Assembly: GCA_011390575.1 (NCBI GenBank) | Contig: JAABSE010000022.1 | Span: 1-47,072 of the forward strand | Length of the DNA: 47,072 bases | Source of the DNA: Sphingobacteriia bacterium | Lineage (GTDB): Bacteria > Bacteroidota > Bacteroidia > Bacteroidales > UBA7960 | Direction of reading: 5' to 3' | Shown here: in pieces, positions 37,118 to 45,189 of the stretch | Layout of the letters: the number at the start of each line of letters is the position of its first letter | Position numbering within the stretch: position 1 is the first letter of the stretch | The notes under the pieces: model-generated | What the model was told of the DNA's origin: nothing | The model's database searches: none | The model's input: the letters and a program-made list of their open reading frames with translations, nothing else | Translations under genes and position numbers: made by a program

Positions 37118-38410
37118 ATGGGTATTCACAAGCCTTCTTATGCATATTCCCTGCTGAAGGGATATGTAGACTTTTGCTTTCTCAAATACTATAAGGTAAC
37201 CTTTCAGGGGCATGAGAATTTAGACCCTCATGCCAGGGCCATTTACGCTCCCAACCACCAAAACGCACTCATGGATGCCCTTGCAGTGCATTCCGCTTAC
37301 AGGTGGCAACTTGTTTTCATGGCCCGCTCTGATATTTTTGCCAACAAAACAGTAGCAAAAATCCTTCATTTCCTGAAAATACTGCCCGTATACCGCATTC
37401 GTGATGGCTTCGACCAGCTGTCCAACAACGAGGAAAGTTTCAGGCAAACTTTTGATGTACTCGACAACAACCACCCCCTGACCATCTTACCAGAAGGTAA
37501 TCATGAGGGAAAAAAAAGGCTTCGCACACTAAAAAAAGGGATTGCCCGTATTGCCTTCAGCTACCGCCACGACAATGCACAAAAAAACGATATCAGCATC
37601 ATTGCTGTGGGTCTGAATTTCTTTGATTACCACAAACCAGGAAGTCCATTGCTAATAAAGTTTGGCAACCCCATACCTGTTTCCTCCCAGGATGTTCTCT
37701 ATCAGGAAAGTCCGGCCAAAGCCACCAACGCCTTGATGAAAGAACTGGAAACCGAACTTCGCCGAAATATGCTGCACATTGCAGAAGATGCGGATTATGA
37801 TGTTATAGACGCACATGTCAGGTTGTATGCATCCATGGCGCTTCAGCAGAAAGTGGGCCTGCCCCGGATTTTTGACCGTCAAAAAGAAATCATTTCCCGG
37901 CTGGAAAAGATGGAACAAGAAGAGCCGGCTCAATTCAGTAAAGTGAAGAATGCAACAACAAAAGCCATTGAGCTTCTGCAAGAACAGCGTCTTGATGTTG
38001 ACGATGCGGGACTGGCCTTTTCGAAAACCAGCAAACTGAAAATTTTCTCCCAAGGAGTCCTGTTGTTACTAAGCTTTCCACTGTATGCTTTTGCCTGGAT
38101 ACAAAACCTGATACCCACCCTGGTTTTGCAAAATCTTTTGGCGAAATTCAAAGACCCGCACTTCAAGAGTTCTGTACTGCTGGTAGGTACTATATTTTTG
38201 TTCCCCATATTCCATGGGCTTCAAACGCTTGTTTTCTGGATTGTTTCGGGTTCCTGGCAATGGTCGCTTGTTTACCTTGCTTCCCTTCCTCTGAGTTTTA
38301 TCTTTAAGCATTACTGGAAAAGCAGTTTTGCAAACCTTCGGAAAAGAAGAAAAATGAATCCCATCAAAGCCAGGGTGAGGAGCATGATGGAGAAGCTTTT
38401 CAGCATTTAG
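37118..38410 (+). CDS. PlsC-like glycerolipid acyltransferase
   Basis: The protein belongs to the PlsC/LPLAT superfamily, which transfers acyl chains to glycerol-3-phosphate, lysophospholipids or related acceptors at the membrane. The 430-residue length is longer than PlsC (about 240) because of a C-terminal part with about three membrane segments (308-340, 350-375, 382-398). Motif 1 reads NHQNALMD (46-53), an HX5D rather than the usual HX4D spacing, as in some Bacteroidota and fungal GPAT-like proteins. Motif 3 is LPEGNHEGKKRLRTLKKG (122-139), in the place of FPEGTRS. The start is an ATG 7 bases after the BASS gene, so the two are co-transcribed. The acceptor is unknown. Confidence 0.9.
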   Translation: MGIHKPSYAYSLLKGYVDFCFLKYYKVTFQGHENLDPHARAIYAPNHQNALMDALAVHSAYRWQLVFMARSDIFANKTVAKILHFLKILPVYRIRDGFDQLSNNEESFRQTFDVLDNNHPLTILPEGNHEGKKRLRTLKKGIARIAFSYRHDNAQKNDISIIAVGLNFFDYHKPGSPLLIKFGNPIPVSSQDVLYQESPAKATNALMKELETELRRNMLHIAEDADYDVIDAHVRLYASMALQQKVGLPRIFDRQKEIISRLEKMEQEEPAQFSKVKNATTKAIELLQEQRLDVDDAGLAFSKTSKLKIFSQGVLLLLSFPLYAFAWIQNLIPTLVLQNLLAKFKDPHFKSSVLLVGTIFLFPIFHGLQTLVFWIVSGSWQWSLVYLASLPLSFIFKHYWKSSFANLRKRRKMNPIKARVRSMMEKLFSI

Positions 38411-40066
38411 TCGGGAATTGGTTTTTAATCAAAAAACTCATTCATTTTCCGATAACCTTGGTAGTATAAAGAAGAATTCTAGTTTTGAACCGCACCTTAC
38501 TACTTCAGGATTGATCGTGCGAGAGAAATAATAAGGTAATAAGGTTAGAATGGGTTTCATTACAGTTAATTCTACTAAGGTTTAAGGAATTAAAAAATAA
38601 GGTTTTTTCGCAACCAGCATTTAGGCGGAAGGTGGCATTCAACGGAAAATGGTATTCAATCAAAAACCTTATTTACTTTCGCATGGCAATAGAGACCTAT
38701 CCATTATAAACGAACAGCCCCCAGGACCCCGGAGGGGTCACATGTCGACAGAAAGGCCATAGCATCGGAAAATTTGGCACCCCGTAGGGCGCGCTATGGA
38801 GCAGGAATAAAGGGATGATACAGAAGTAATTAAACACTTGCTGCGCAAGGTTTACAGGTCCCTTCGCTTATTTTCTGAAGCAACCGGTAGTGTTATTAAA
38901 GGAGAATTCCAATTTTGAACCGGACCTTACTATTTCAGGATTAATCTTGCAAAAAAATAATAAGGTAATAAGGTTAGAATGGGTTTCATGACAGTTATTT
39001 CTACTAAGGTTTATGGAATTATTAAATAAGGTTTCTTTGCAACCAGCATTTAGGCGGGAGTTGGCATTCAACGGAAAATGGTATTCAATCAAAAATCTTA
39101 TTTATTTTCGCCTCACAATATGGGCCTATCCATTGCAAACGAACAGCCCCCAGGACCCCGGAGGGGTCACATGTCGATAAAAAGGCCCTGGCATCGGAAA
39201 ATTTGGCACCCCGTAGGGCGTGCTATAGACGAAAACCTTGCCCGGTCCGGACTCTGAGCTCCCATCCAGACTAATTCATAAGATGAGTGGTCGGACGAGC
39301 TGGTAGTCGTCTGACCACAGTGCGGTAAATAGTGGCGGGGTCACCTGGAGTGGCCCCGTCACCAGCAGAAATTTGTCCGGAAGCAAGCCTTAGTCGCGGA
39401 CGATCACCTCGCAATATGGGCCTGGCCATTATAAACGAACAGCCCCTGAGACCCCGGAGGGGTCACATGTCGATAGAAAGGCCATAGCATCAGAAAATTT
39501 GGCACCCCGTAGGGCGTGCTATATACGAAAACCTTGCCTAGTCGGGACTCTGAGTTCCCGTCCGGGCTAATGCATAAAATTAGTGGTCGGACGAGCTGGA
39601 AGTCGTCTGACCACAGTGCGGTAAATAGTGGCGGGGTCACCTGGAGTGGCCCCGTCACCAGCAGAAATTTGTCCAGAGGCAAGCTTTCGTCGCCACCGGA
39701 CTATCGCCTCGCAATATGGGCCTGGCCATTGCAAACGAACAGCCCCTGAGACCCCGGAGGGGTCACATGTCGATAGAAAGGCCATAGCATCAGAAATTTG
39801 GCACCCCGTAGGGCGTGCTATAGACGAAAACCTTGCCCGGTCGGAACTCTGAGCTCCCATCCTGGCTAATGCATAAAATTAGTTATTGGACGAGCTGGTA
39901 GCAGTCTGACCACATTGCTGTAACCAGGGGTAACAAGATTAAATAATGCTCCTGCTGATTTTATCCTGACTGGTTTGAGACAATCAAAATTGTTTTGTAC
40001 ATTTGTTTAACCTTCTCCGACGTCAGTGGCTATTGCTCATTTTTTTCTCATTAAAATTCTGAAGCC
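38411..40066. repeat. Gene-free mosaic array of structured tandem repeats (X-Y-X-Y-Z-Y-Z-Y-Z')
   Basis: About 1.65 kb without a supported gene. Three block types recur. X (about 200 bases, AT-rich; 38471-38690 and 38899-39120) contains a 13-bp inverted repeat in its first copy (38595-38607 with 38662-38674). Y (about 97 bases, GC-rich; 38698-38797, 39126-39226, 39428-39523, 39728-39822) contains the perfect palindrome GACCCC-GGA-GGGGTC and a second stem GCACCCC/GGGCGTGC. Z (about 190 bases; 39227-39416, 39524-39716, truncated copy 39823-39935) has an 11-bp hairpin TGGTCGGACGA/TCGTCTGACCA (39288-39317, 39584-39613) and a 9-bp hairpin CGGGGTCAC/GTGGCCCCG (39336-39358, 39632-39654). Periods are 429-430 bases between X-Y copies and 296-300 between Y-Z copies. 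The short frames inside it are not genes. Confidence 0.93.
39974..40005 (+). promoter_or_regulatory. Near-perfect promoter with a palindrome in its spacer
   Basis: TTTG (39974-39977), 20 bases, TACATTTG (39998-40005): an exact match to the Bacteroidota consensus. The spacer contains ACAAT-CAAA-ATTGT (39980-39993), a possible operator. The start point would be near 40012, about 55 bases before the ATG at 40067. Confidence 0.75.
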
Positions 40067-40741
40067 ATGAATGATCTTTTAAGCGGTTTGCATCTTTATG
40101 AAATAGTCCTGCTCCTGTTGGGCATTTTGCTGTTTGTGATTCTTAGTGTAGGTTTAATGTATTATATCATCAAAAAAGAAAAAATAAAGCAGTTGTTTTT
40201 GTTCTATATTTTTCCCATAGTGATGATAGGCTATCCCAGTATTATGGAAATAACGGTTTCCAAAGACCGGATAACCTTAAAGAAAAAGCAGGAAGAGCTG
40301 CTCAACAATCCCCACGATAAGGAAGTTGCAGAAGAAGTGCAGGAACTGACCGAAAAGCTCGAAGATCGTTCTTTTACTGCCGATCAACGTGCAGGGATAA
40401 GTAAATCGTGGCTGCTGCTGGGCGAAAACAATCGCGCAGCATCGTATGCAGACAAAGCCCTTGAAAAGGACGAAAACCATCAGGCGGCTCAGGGCCTGAA
40501 ACAACTGGCACTTGTAATGGAAGAAGCAAGTCAGCCACCCACTGAAGAAGCGATGCCCAATGAACAGGCGATGCCCACTGAACAAGCAATGCCCACTGAA
40601 CAAGCGATGGTGGCAATGGCACCTGGTGTTATACACAGGGTGCTCACAAAAGAAGAAGAGATCAAAGAAATTTCACTCCCCGAGGAGCACAAAGAGCTAC
40701 AACCTTTTTTAATTCAGAGGCTAAGGGAAAGACCGGAATGA
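40067..40741 (+). CDS. Membrane protein with charged helical tail and AMPTEQ repeats, unknown
   Basis: A 224-residue protein I do not recognise. Two hydrophobic segments lie at about 12-36 and 42-62, so a hairpin membrane anchor is likely, with the rest on one side. Residues 65-150 are charged and helical, and SWLLLGENNRAASYADKALEKDENHQAA (114-141) resembles a single TPR-like helix pair, as in CcmI/NrfG-type proteins. A short tandem repeat of AMPTEQ-type hexapeptides lies at 162-181. The C-terminus is again charged (KEEEIKEISLPEEHKE). It sits just downstream of the repeat mosaic with its own consensus promoter, and converges with an RNA helicase gene. Confidence 0.8.
   Translation: MNDLLSGLHLYEIVLLLLGILLFVILSVGLMYYIIKKEKIKQLFLFYIFPIVMIGYPSIMEITVSKDRITLKKKQEELLNNPHDKEVAEEVQELTEKLEDRSFTADQRAGISKSWLLLGENNRAASYADKALEKDENHQAAQGLKQLALVMEEASQPPTEEAMPNEQAMPTEQAMPTEQAMVAMAPGVIHRVLTKEEEIKEISLPEEHKELQPFLIQRLRERPE
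40550..40609 (+). repeat. 18-base in-frame tandem repeat, three copies
   Basis: Units at 40550-40567, 40568-40585 and 40586-40603, plus a partial fourth to 40609, encode AMP(N/T)EQ hexapeptides. Only one to three bases differ between units, so copy number may vary by slippage. Confidence 0.9.
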
Positions 40742-40762
40742 AAAGATTAACTAAAAAATAAA

Positions 40763-40848
40763 TGGTCGTTGAGCCTGTCGAAACGATTGCTGTAATGCGC
40801 TTCGACAAGCTCAGCGACCAGAGTAATTCCGTATAGGCTCAACGACCA
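40763..40848. repeat. Palindromic REP-like element with three arms
   Basis: The 23-base arm 40763-40785 pairs with 40798-40820 at 20 of 23 positions, the rest being G-T pairs. A third arm at 40835-40848 is a perfect 14-base reverse complement of 40763-40776. It lies between convergent genes. The core (GGTCGTTGAGCCTGTCGAA) resembles dispersed palindromes seen in many bacterial genomes. Confidence 0.85.
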
Positions 40849-40876
40849 GAAATCATTGTTGAGTAAACCTCTTTTT

Positions 40877-42184
40877 TTAAGCAGCTATATGACGTCTGCG
40901 GTTGGATTTATTCCCGTTTTTATTGTTACCGGAGAATCCGTTATTACCGGATTTTCCTGCTGATCTTGATGAGTTGCCATTGCTTCGCTGGTTTCCGTTG
41001 CGACCATTGCGCTGATTTCCGGAAACTGTTTTTTCAACTTCATTGATCAACAATGGATAATCGTGATTATCCATAACAGGAACTTTTTTTCCGATGAGTT
41101 TCTGAATATCTTTCAGGTATTCTTTCTCTTCAGCATCGCAGAAAGCAATGGCTTTACCGCTCGCTCCTGCCCTGCCGGTGCGGCCAATGCGGTGCACATA
41201 GGATTCGGAAATATTGGGTAAGTCAAAATTCACCACGTGGGTAAGGTCATCAATATCAATACCCCTGGCAGCAATATCAGTGGCAACCAGTATGCGGGTT
41301 TTGTGCGCTTTAAAATCAGCAAGGGCCGACTGACGGGCATTTTGCGATTTGTTGCCATGAATAGCCTGAGAGCGGATTCCTAATTTGGTGAGGTCACGGG
41401 CTACCCTGTCAGCACCATGCTTGGTACGGGTAAAAACCAGTGCCCGCTCAATATCTGTATTCTCCAGCAGATCTCTCAAGAGGTGTCTTTTGTTGTTCTT
41501 ATCCACAAAATAAACCACCTGATCAATGGCATCTACGGTAGTTGATTCAGGGGTGATATCAACCCTTGAGGGATTGACAAGAATAGTATCTGCAAGCTTA
41601 ACAATGGCAGGGGGCATGGTAGCAGAAAAGAAAAGCGATTGTTTTCTGCGTGGCAACCTGGCAATTACTTTTTTCACGTCCTGCACAAAGCCCATATCCA
41701 GCATTCGGTCAGCTTCGTCCAGCACAAAAAATTCAATATTATCGAGTTTTACATGTCCCTGATTCATCAGGTCAAGCAGTCTGCCGGGTGTAGCAATCAA
41801 TACATCAATACCTGAGTGCAGGGCATTAACCTGTCCGTGCTGGTTTACGCCACCAAATATCACTTTGTATTTCAGTGGGGTGTTTCGCCCATAGGTTTCA
41901 AAACTTTCGCCAATCTGAATGGCCAGCTCCCTGGTGGGAGTAAGTATAAGGCTTCGGATGGTGCGTTTGCCACGTCCGTAGTTTTTTTCTTCGCACATGA
42001 GCTGAATCATGGGAATAGCAAAAGCAGCCGTTTTCCCGGTTCCGGTTTGTGCACTTCCCAGGATATCTTTTCGCTCCAGTATCAAAGGTATGGCAATGGA
42101 TTGAACAGGTGTGGGGTTTTGGTATCCTTCAGTTTTTAGAGCCCTAAGGATAGGCTCAGTCAAATTTAAATCGTTAAATGTCAT
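40877..42184 (-). CDS. DEAD-box ATP-dependent RNA helicase, RhlE-like
   Basis: DEAD-box helicases unwind short RNA duplexes in ribosome assembly, RNA decay and cold adaptation. I start at the ATG at 42184 (MTFNDLNLTEPILRALK), which matches the Q-motif region of the family. The frame stays open for 33 more codons to a GTG, but that stretch looks like leader. The protein is then 435 residues. Motif I is AQTGTGKT (45-52), motif Ia PTRELAIQ, motif II DEAD (156-159), motif III SAT (187-189) and motif VI HRIGRTGR. The tail after about 385 is a low-complexity Asn/Gly/Arg-rich extension ending RRRHIAA, as expected for RNA binding. The leader appears to be long (see the region upstream). Confidence 0.95.
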   Translation of the reverse strand: MTFNDLNLTEPILRALKTEGYQNPTPVQSIAIPLILERKDILGSAQTGTGKTAAFAIPMIQLMCEEKNYGRGKRTIRSLILTPTRELAIQIGESFETYGRNTPLKYKVIFGGVNQHGQVNALHSGIDVLIATPGRLLDLMNQGHVKLDNIEFFVLDEADRMLDMGFVQDVKKVIARLPRRKQSLFFSATMPPAIVKLADTILVNPSRVDITPESTTVDAIDQVVYFVDKNNKRHLLRDLLENTDIERALVFTRTKHGADRVARDLTKLGIRSQAIHGNKSQNARQSALADFKAHKTRILVATDIAARGIDIDDLTHVVNFDLPNISESYVHRIGRTGRAGASGKAIAFCDAEEKEYLKDIQKLIGKKVPVMDNHDYPLLINEVEKTVSGNQRNGRNGNQRSNGNSSRSAGKSGNNGFSGNNKNGNKSNRRRHIAA

Positions 42185-42674
42185 TATGTTTTTAAGGTAT
42201 AAAGCAATGAGAAAAATGAGCGGGTGCAGCGTACGAAACTTTATGGCCGCAGCATGCAAATATCTTCCCTTCAAACAGGACACATTCTTGCCTGAGCAAG
42301 GTTTTTAGTCATGCCTGTTTTCCGGGAATAATCCGGTATTACAGTGTTCTCATTTGATTAGGACCGGTATGATTAATTTTGGAAAGGGTCCCATTTACCG
42401 GTCGTGTGAAAAGGAATCTTTTTCTTGATTAGCACTCTCAAATTAAACTGAGGGTAGATTTACCAAGGGTGCAAAGGTACACAAAAAACAATACGATAAT
42501 ATATTTATTTAATTTTGTACAGGATATAAAGCAGAGAGTCAGTCCCAGGCTGTTGATACTGTTCGGTTTTTTTATTTTACATGCCAATAGGTTTAGCTTT
42601 TACAGTATTTTTGCTGTAACCAATAAATTTTAATTAGAAACACTGTCTGCAAAAACAGTCTTAAAACAAAAGAG
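42185..42674. other. 490-base divergent leader region, helicase / T9SS cargo gene
   Basis: No gene is supported. A perfect -7 box for the helicase lies at 42472-42479 (minus), implying a leader of about 280 bases. Inside it GACCGGTA (42362-42369) pairs with TACCGGTC (42396-42403). On the plus strand TAATTTTG (42510-42517) is a candidate -7 box for the gene at 42675, with a leader of about 150 bases. Confidence 0.5.
42472..42479 (-). promoter_or_regulatory. -7 box for the RNA helicase gene
   Basis: TACCTTTG on the minus strand matches TAnnTTTG exactly. The -33 element is absent or degenerate. Confidence 0.45.
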
Positions 42675-44396
42675 ATGAAGTTATTGAGTTTTTTAGGGTT
42701 AATATTGATGGCCATACACATGAATATTTATGCCCAGACACCAGACTCCCTGTATGTATTTGATTTTGACGAAAGCGTTCAGTCATGGACCATAATAGGT
42801 GATGAAACCGGTTTCAGACATGGCCTGGCTATTCCACCCCAGGGGGGCGGAAGTGGCGGAAATCCTACGTTTTGTCTGTTTATAATCGATTGGGATCTCG
42901 AGGGTGCGGCAGTGGATACAGCCTATTCCCCGGTTCTGGATTTATCAGAATTAACCCCGGATGCCCAGGTTCGTTTGAGCTTTGATTTTATGCATACAGA
43001 TATGCTCGGAGATAAACTTGAAGTGGTATACCGAACCTCGGAAACGGAACCCTGGCAAATTTTGGTTGAGCCATTGCCTTCAACGGTTGAGAATGAAGAG
43101 TTTGTGTTTTTCAACCATAATCTATTTCTCGCGCCAGAGCTATTCATTAATTCGCTTCAAATAGGTTTTGCCTATACTCCTGAATGGGGATTTTCTGCCG
43201 GAGCAGCATTTGACAATGTGGTTTTTGAGGTATTCCAGGATAATGAGCCACCCCAGGTGAGCTATATAAGTGGATTAACATCTGCCGGAAGTCCTGTGCA
43301 TCTGGCCCTGACTGTTACAGACGATTCTGAACTGCCCGATTCAGTGCAGGGGACATACCTGATAAATGAGCAGGCAAACGATTTTGTTTTGCATAAAACT
43401 GAATTTGAGAACGAAACAAAGTACAAAGGCATCTTTACTGTCGAGGCTGATTTTACAGGAATAATTCCGGTAACTGTAAACCTGGAGGATGAACACGGCA
43501 ATGCCCTGTTGGTTGAGTTAGAAGTTAATGTTATTGCTCCTTATGCTTATATCAGTGAAGATTTTGAAGAATTTGAAAATTTTTCCAACGATTTGGGCGA
43601 CTGGACTGTGATTAATGTAAATACAAGTTCTACCTTCTTTCTGGGCACATATGTATACCCCAATCAGGGGTCTATTCCCGGCTTTTTTGTATTTAACAAC
43701 CAGGCAACTGATCCTCCCATGCCCGATACAGAATTTGCCTATAGTGGAACAAATTCGCTTTTGTGTATGGCCTCCTTAACACCTCCCAACAACAACTGGA
43801 TTATTTCTCCACCTATTGAAGCATCAGCGGATGGCAACATTGAATTTTCCTTCCGGGCTCGTTCCATTCAGACAATCTATGGCCTGGACCGGTTCAGGGT
43901 TATGGTATCAGAAACCGGTAACGATCCCTCTGACTTTGTTCCCATCGACGCCGACAGTGAAACCTATATCGAGGCTCCCGTTGAATGGACACAATACTCC
44001 TACTCTTTCCCGTTCGAAAAAGGCTATTTTGCCATACAATGTGTGTCAGACGATAATTTTGGTCTCCTTGTTGACAGCGTATCTTTTAATTCTCAAAGTG
44101 TGGGGATAGTGAACTCTCAAACCCTACCTGTAAGCAGCAACCTGGATATTTACCCCAATCCGGCCAATTCACAATCAACGCTGAAAGTTTTCCTGGTTGA
44201 CAATTCTGATATTCAGATCACCATTACTGATGTTACAGGTCAGATGGTGTCGACCATTGCAGAAGGTTTCTATCAAAAGGGGGAGCATTATTTTGAATTA
44301 GACGCATCTGCATTAGAGGCTGGAATATACTTTTGCGTGCTACAAAACAAAAACAAATCCATCATTCAAACTACCAAACTTATTGTTACCCGATAA
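42675..44396 (+). CDS. Secreted adhesin-like protein with jelly-roll domains and T9SS sorting domain
   Basis: A 573-residue exported protein. The signal peptide ends near MNIYAQ (residue 21). Two choice-of-anchor J / cleaved-adhesin-type jelly rolls are visible: residues about 27-190 (FDFDESVQSWTIIGDE) and about 295-475 (EDFEEFENFSNDLGDWTVIN, NSLLCMASLTPPNNNWIISPPIE). They are separated by an immunoglobulin-like segment starting DNEPPQVSYISG. The last 80 residues (LDIYPNPANSQSTLKVF to the C-terminus) are a type A T9SS sorting domain. Such domains occur in gingipain-type adhesins and many surface proteins; the ligand is unknown. A strong terminator follows, so it is probably transcribed alone. 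Confidence 0.9.
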   Translation: MKLLSFLGLILMAIHMNIYAQTPDSLYVFDFDESVQSWTIIGDETGFRHGLAIPPQGGGSGGNPTFCLFIIDWDLEGAAVDTAYSPVLDLSELTPDAQVRLSFDFMHTDMLGDKLEVVYRTSETEPWQILVEPLPSTVENEEFVFFNHNLFLAPELFINSLQIGFAYTPEWGFSAGAAFDNVVFEVFQDNEPPQVSYISGLTSAGSPVHLALTVTDDSELPDSVQGTYLINEQANDFVLHKTEFENETKYKGIFTVEADFTGIIPVTVNLEDEHGNALLVELEVNVIAPYAYISEDFEEFENFSNDLGDWTVINVNTSSTFFLGTYVYPNQGSIPGFFVFNNQATDPPMPDTEFAYSGTNSLLCMASLTPPNNNWIISPPIEASADGNIEFSFRARSIQTIYGLDRFRVMVSETGNDPSDFVPIDADSETYIEAPVEWTQYSYSFPFEKGYFAIQCVSDDNFGLLVDSVSFNSQSVGIVNSQTLPVSSNLDIYPNPANSQSTLKVFLVDNSDIQITITDVTGQMVSTIAEGFYQKGEHYFELDASALEAGIYFCVLQNKNKSIIQTTKLIVTR

Positions 44397-44418
44397 TATA
44401 CCAACTGGTTTATACCAA

Positions 44419-44460
44419 AACAAGGGTTGCCGGATTAATTCCGGCAACCCTTGTTTTTTT
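44419..44460 (+). terminator. Strong intrinsic terminator
   Basis: A perfect 16-bp stem (44419-44434 with 44440-44455) and a 5-base loop, followed by T to 44460. It ends the T9SS cargo gene and insulates the sigma-factor operon. Confidence 0.95.
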
Positions 44461-44604
44461 ACGTCATTCTCATTCCAGCATTTTTGCATACACCCGGGAA
44501 TGTACTAATTCAATTATTTTCCGAATTCCTGTTTTTTTCAGAGACAGAAGAAGTAAGTTCCAAAGCATAAAATTACTACATTCGTACTTGTTTTTTCAAA
44601 GCCA

Positions 44605-45159
44605 TTGAAATTGACCTCCACATATCAACCCCTGGACGAGGCAGCTCTCCAAAAACTGTTTGATGCCTACTACAGCAGTCTTTGCCGGTTTGCATCCGGT
44701 TACCTTTCGGATGCTGACGCAGCAGAAGACATCGTACAGCAGGTCTTTATCAACCTCTGGAATCATCGTGAAGAAATCCAACCTGACAAGCAAATAAAAA
44801 GCTATCTGTTTACAGCCGTAAAGAACCGCTGCCTTAATCATATCCGGGACCACAAAAAATACAGAAGCTACTATCTTGATGTAGAGGCAGAACTGGAGAT
44901 ACCGGTTGAAGAAAAGGATACTTTTACGGAAGCGGAACTGGAAAACCGTCTTAACCTGGCATTAGACAATCTACCGGAAAAATGCCGGGAAATATTCCTG
45001 CTATGCCGCTTTGAAGAAATGAAGTACAAGGAAGTAGCTGATAAACTGAATATTTCGCCCAAAACGGTGGAAGCGCAAATGTCGAAAGCCCTGAAAATCC
45101 TCAGGGAGGAATTTAAAGATTTGTGGTTTGTGGTTTTCCTGTTGTTTTTTTGGCAATGA
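44605..45159 (+). CDS. ECF RNA polymerase sigma factor (Bacteroidota expansion family)
   Basis: ECF sigma factors direct RNA polymerase to a small regulon, and here probably answer a TonB-dependent receptor through the FecR protein encoded next. Sigma region 2 lies at about residues 18-85 (YSSLCRFASGYLSDADAAEDIVQQVFINLW) and region 4 at about 112-165 (LPEKCREIFLLCRFEEMKYKEVADKLNISPKTVEAQMSKAL). A hydrophobic tail (FVVFLLFFWQ) ends the protein, as often seen in this group. The start is TTG at 44605 (MKLTSTYQPLDEAALQ); I see no ATG or GTG in frame early enough to keep region 2. TACATTCG (44577-44584) is a one-mismatch -7 box just upstream. The gene is 30 bases before the FecR gene. Confidence 0.92.
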   Translation: MKLTSTYQPLDEAALQKLFDAYYSSLCRFASGYLSDADAAEDIVQQVFINLWNHREEIQPDKQIKSYLFTAVKNRCLNHIRDHKKYRSYYLDVEAELEIPVEEKDTFTEAELENRLNLALDNLPEKCREIFLLCRFEEMKYKEVADKLNISPKTVEAQMSKALKILREEFKDLWFVVFLLFFWQ

Positions 45160-45189
45160 CATAAGGGTAAACCCTGTTACAGGTGTATA

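Noticed and set aside
39404-39860. Overlapping short frames on both strands in the repeat mosaic
   Set aside because: They follow the repeat units, differ between copies and show no known domain; the conserved features are hairpins, not reading frames.
38411-40066. CRISPR array
   Set aside because: Repeat units are 100-430 bases with no short regular repeats and spacers, and no cas gene is nearby.
38411-40066. Insertion sequence remnant
   Set aside because: No transposase fragment, no matching terminal inverted repeats at the array ends and no clear target duplication.
42185-42283. 33-codon N-terminal extension of the RNA helicase from a GTG
   Set aside because: The extension is hydrophobic and unlike the family; the ATG at 42184 gives the usual Q-motif start.
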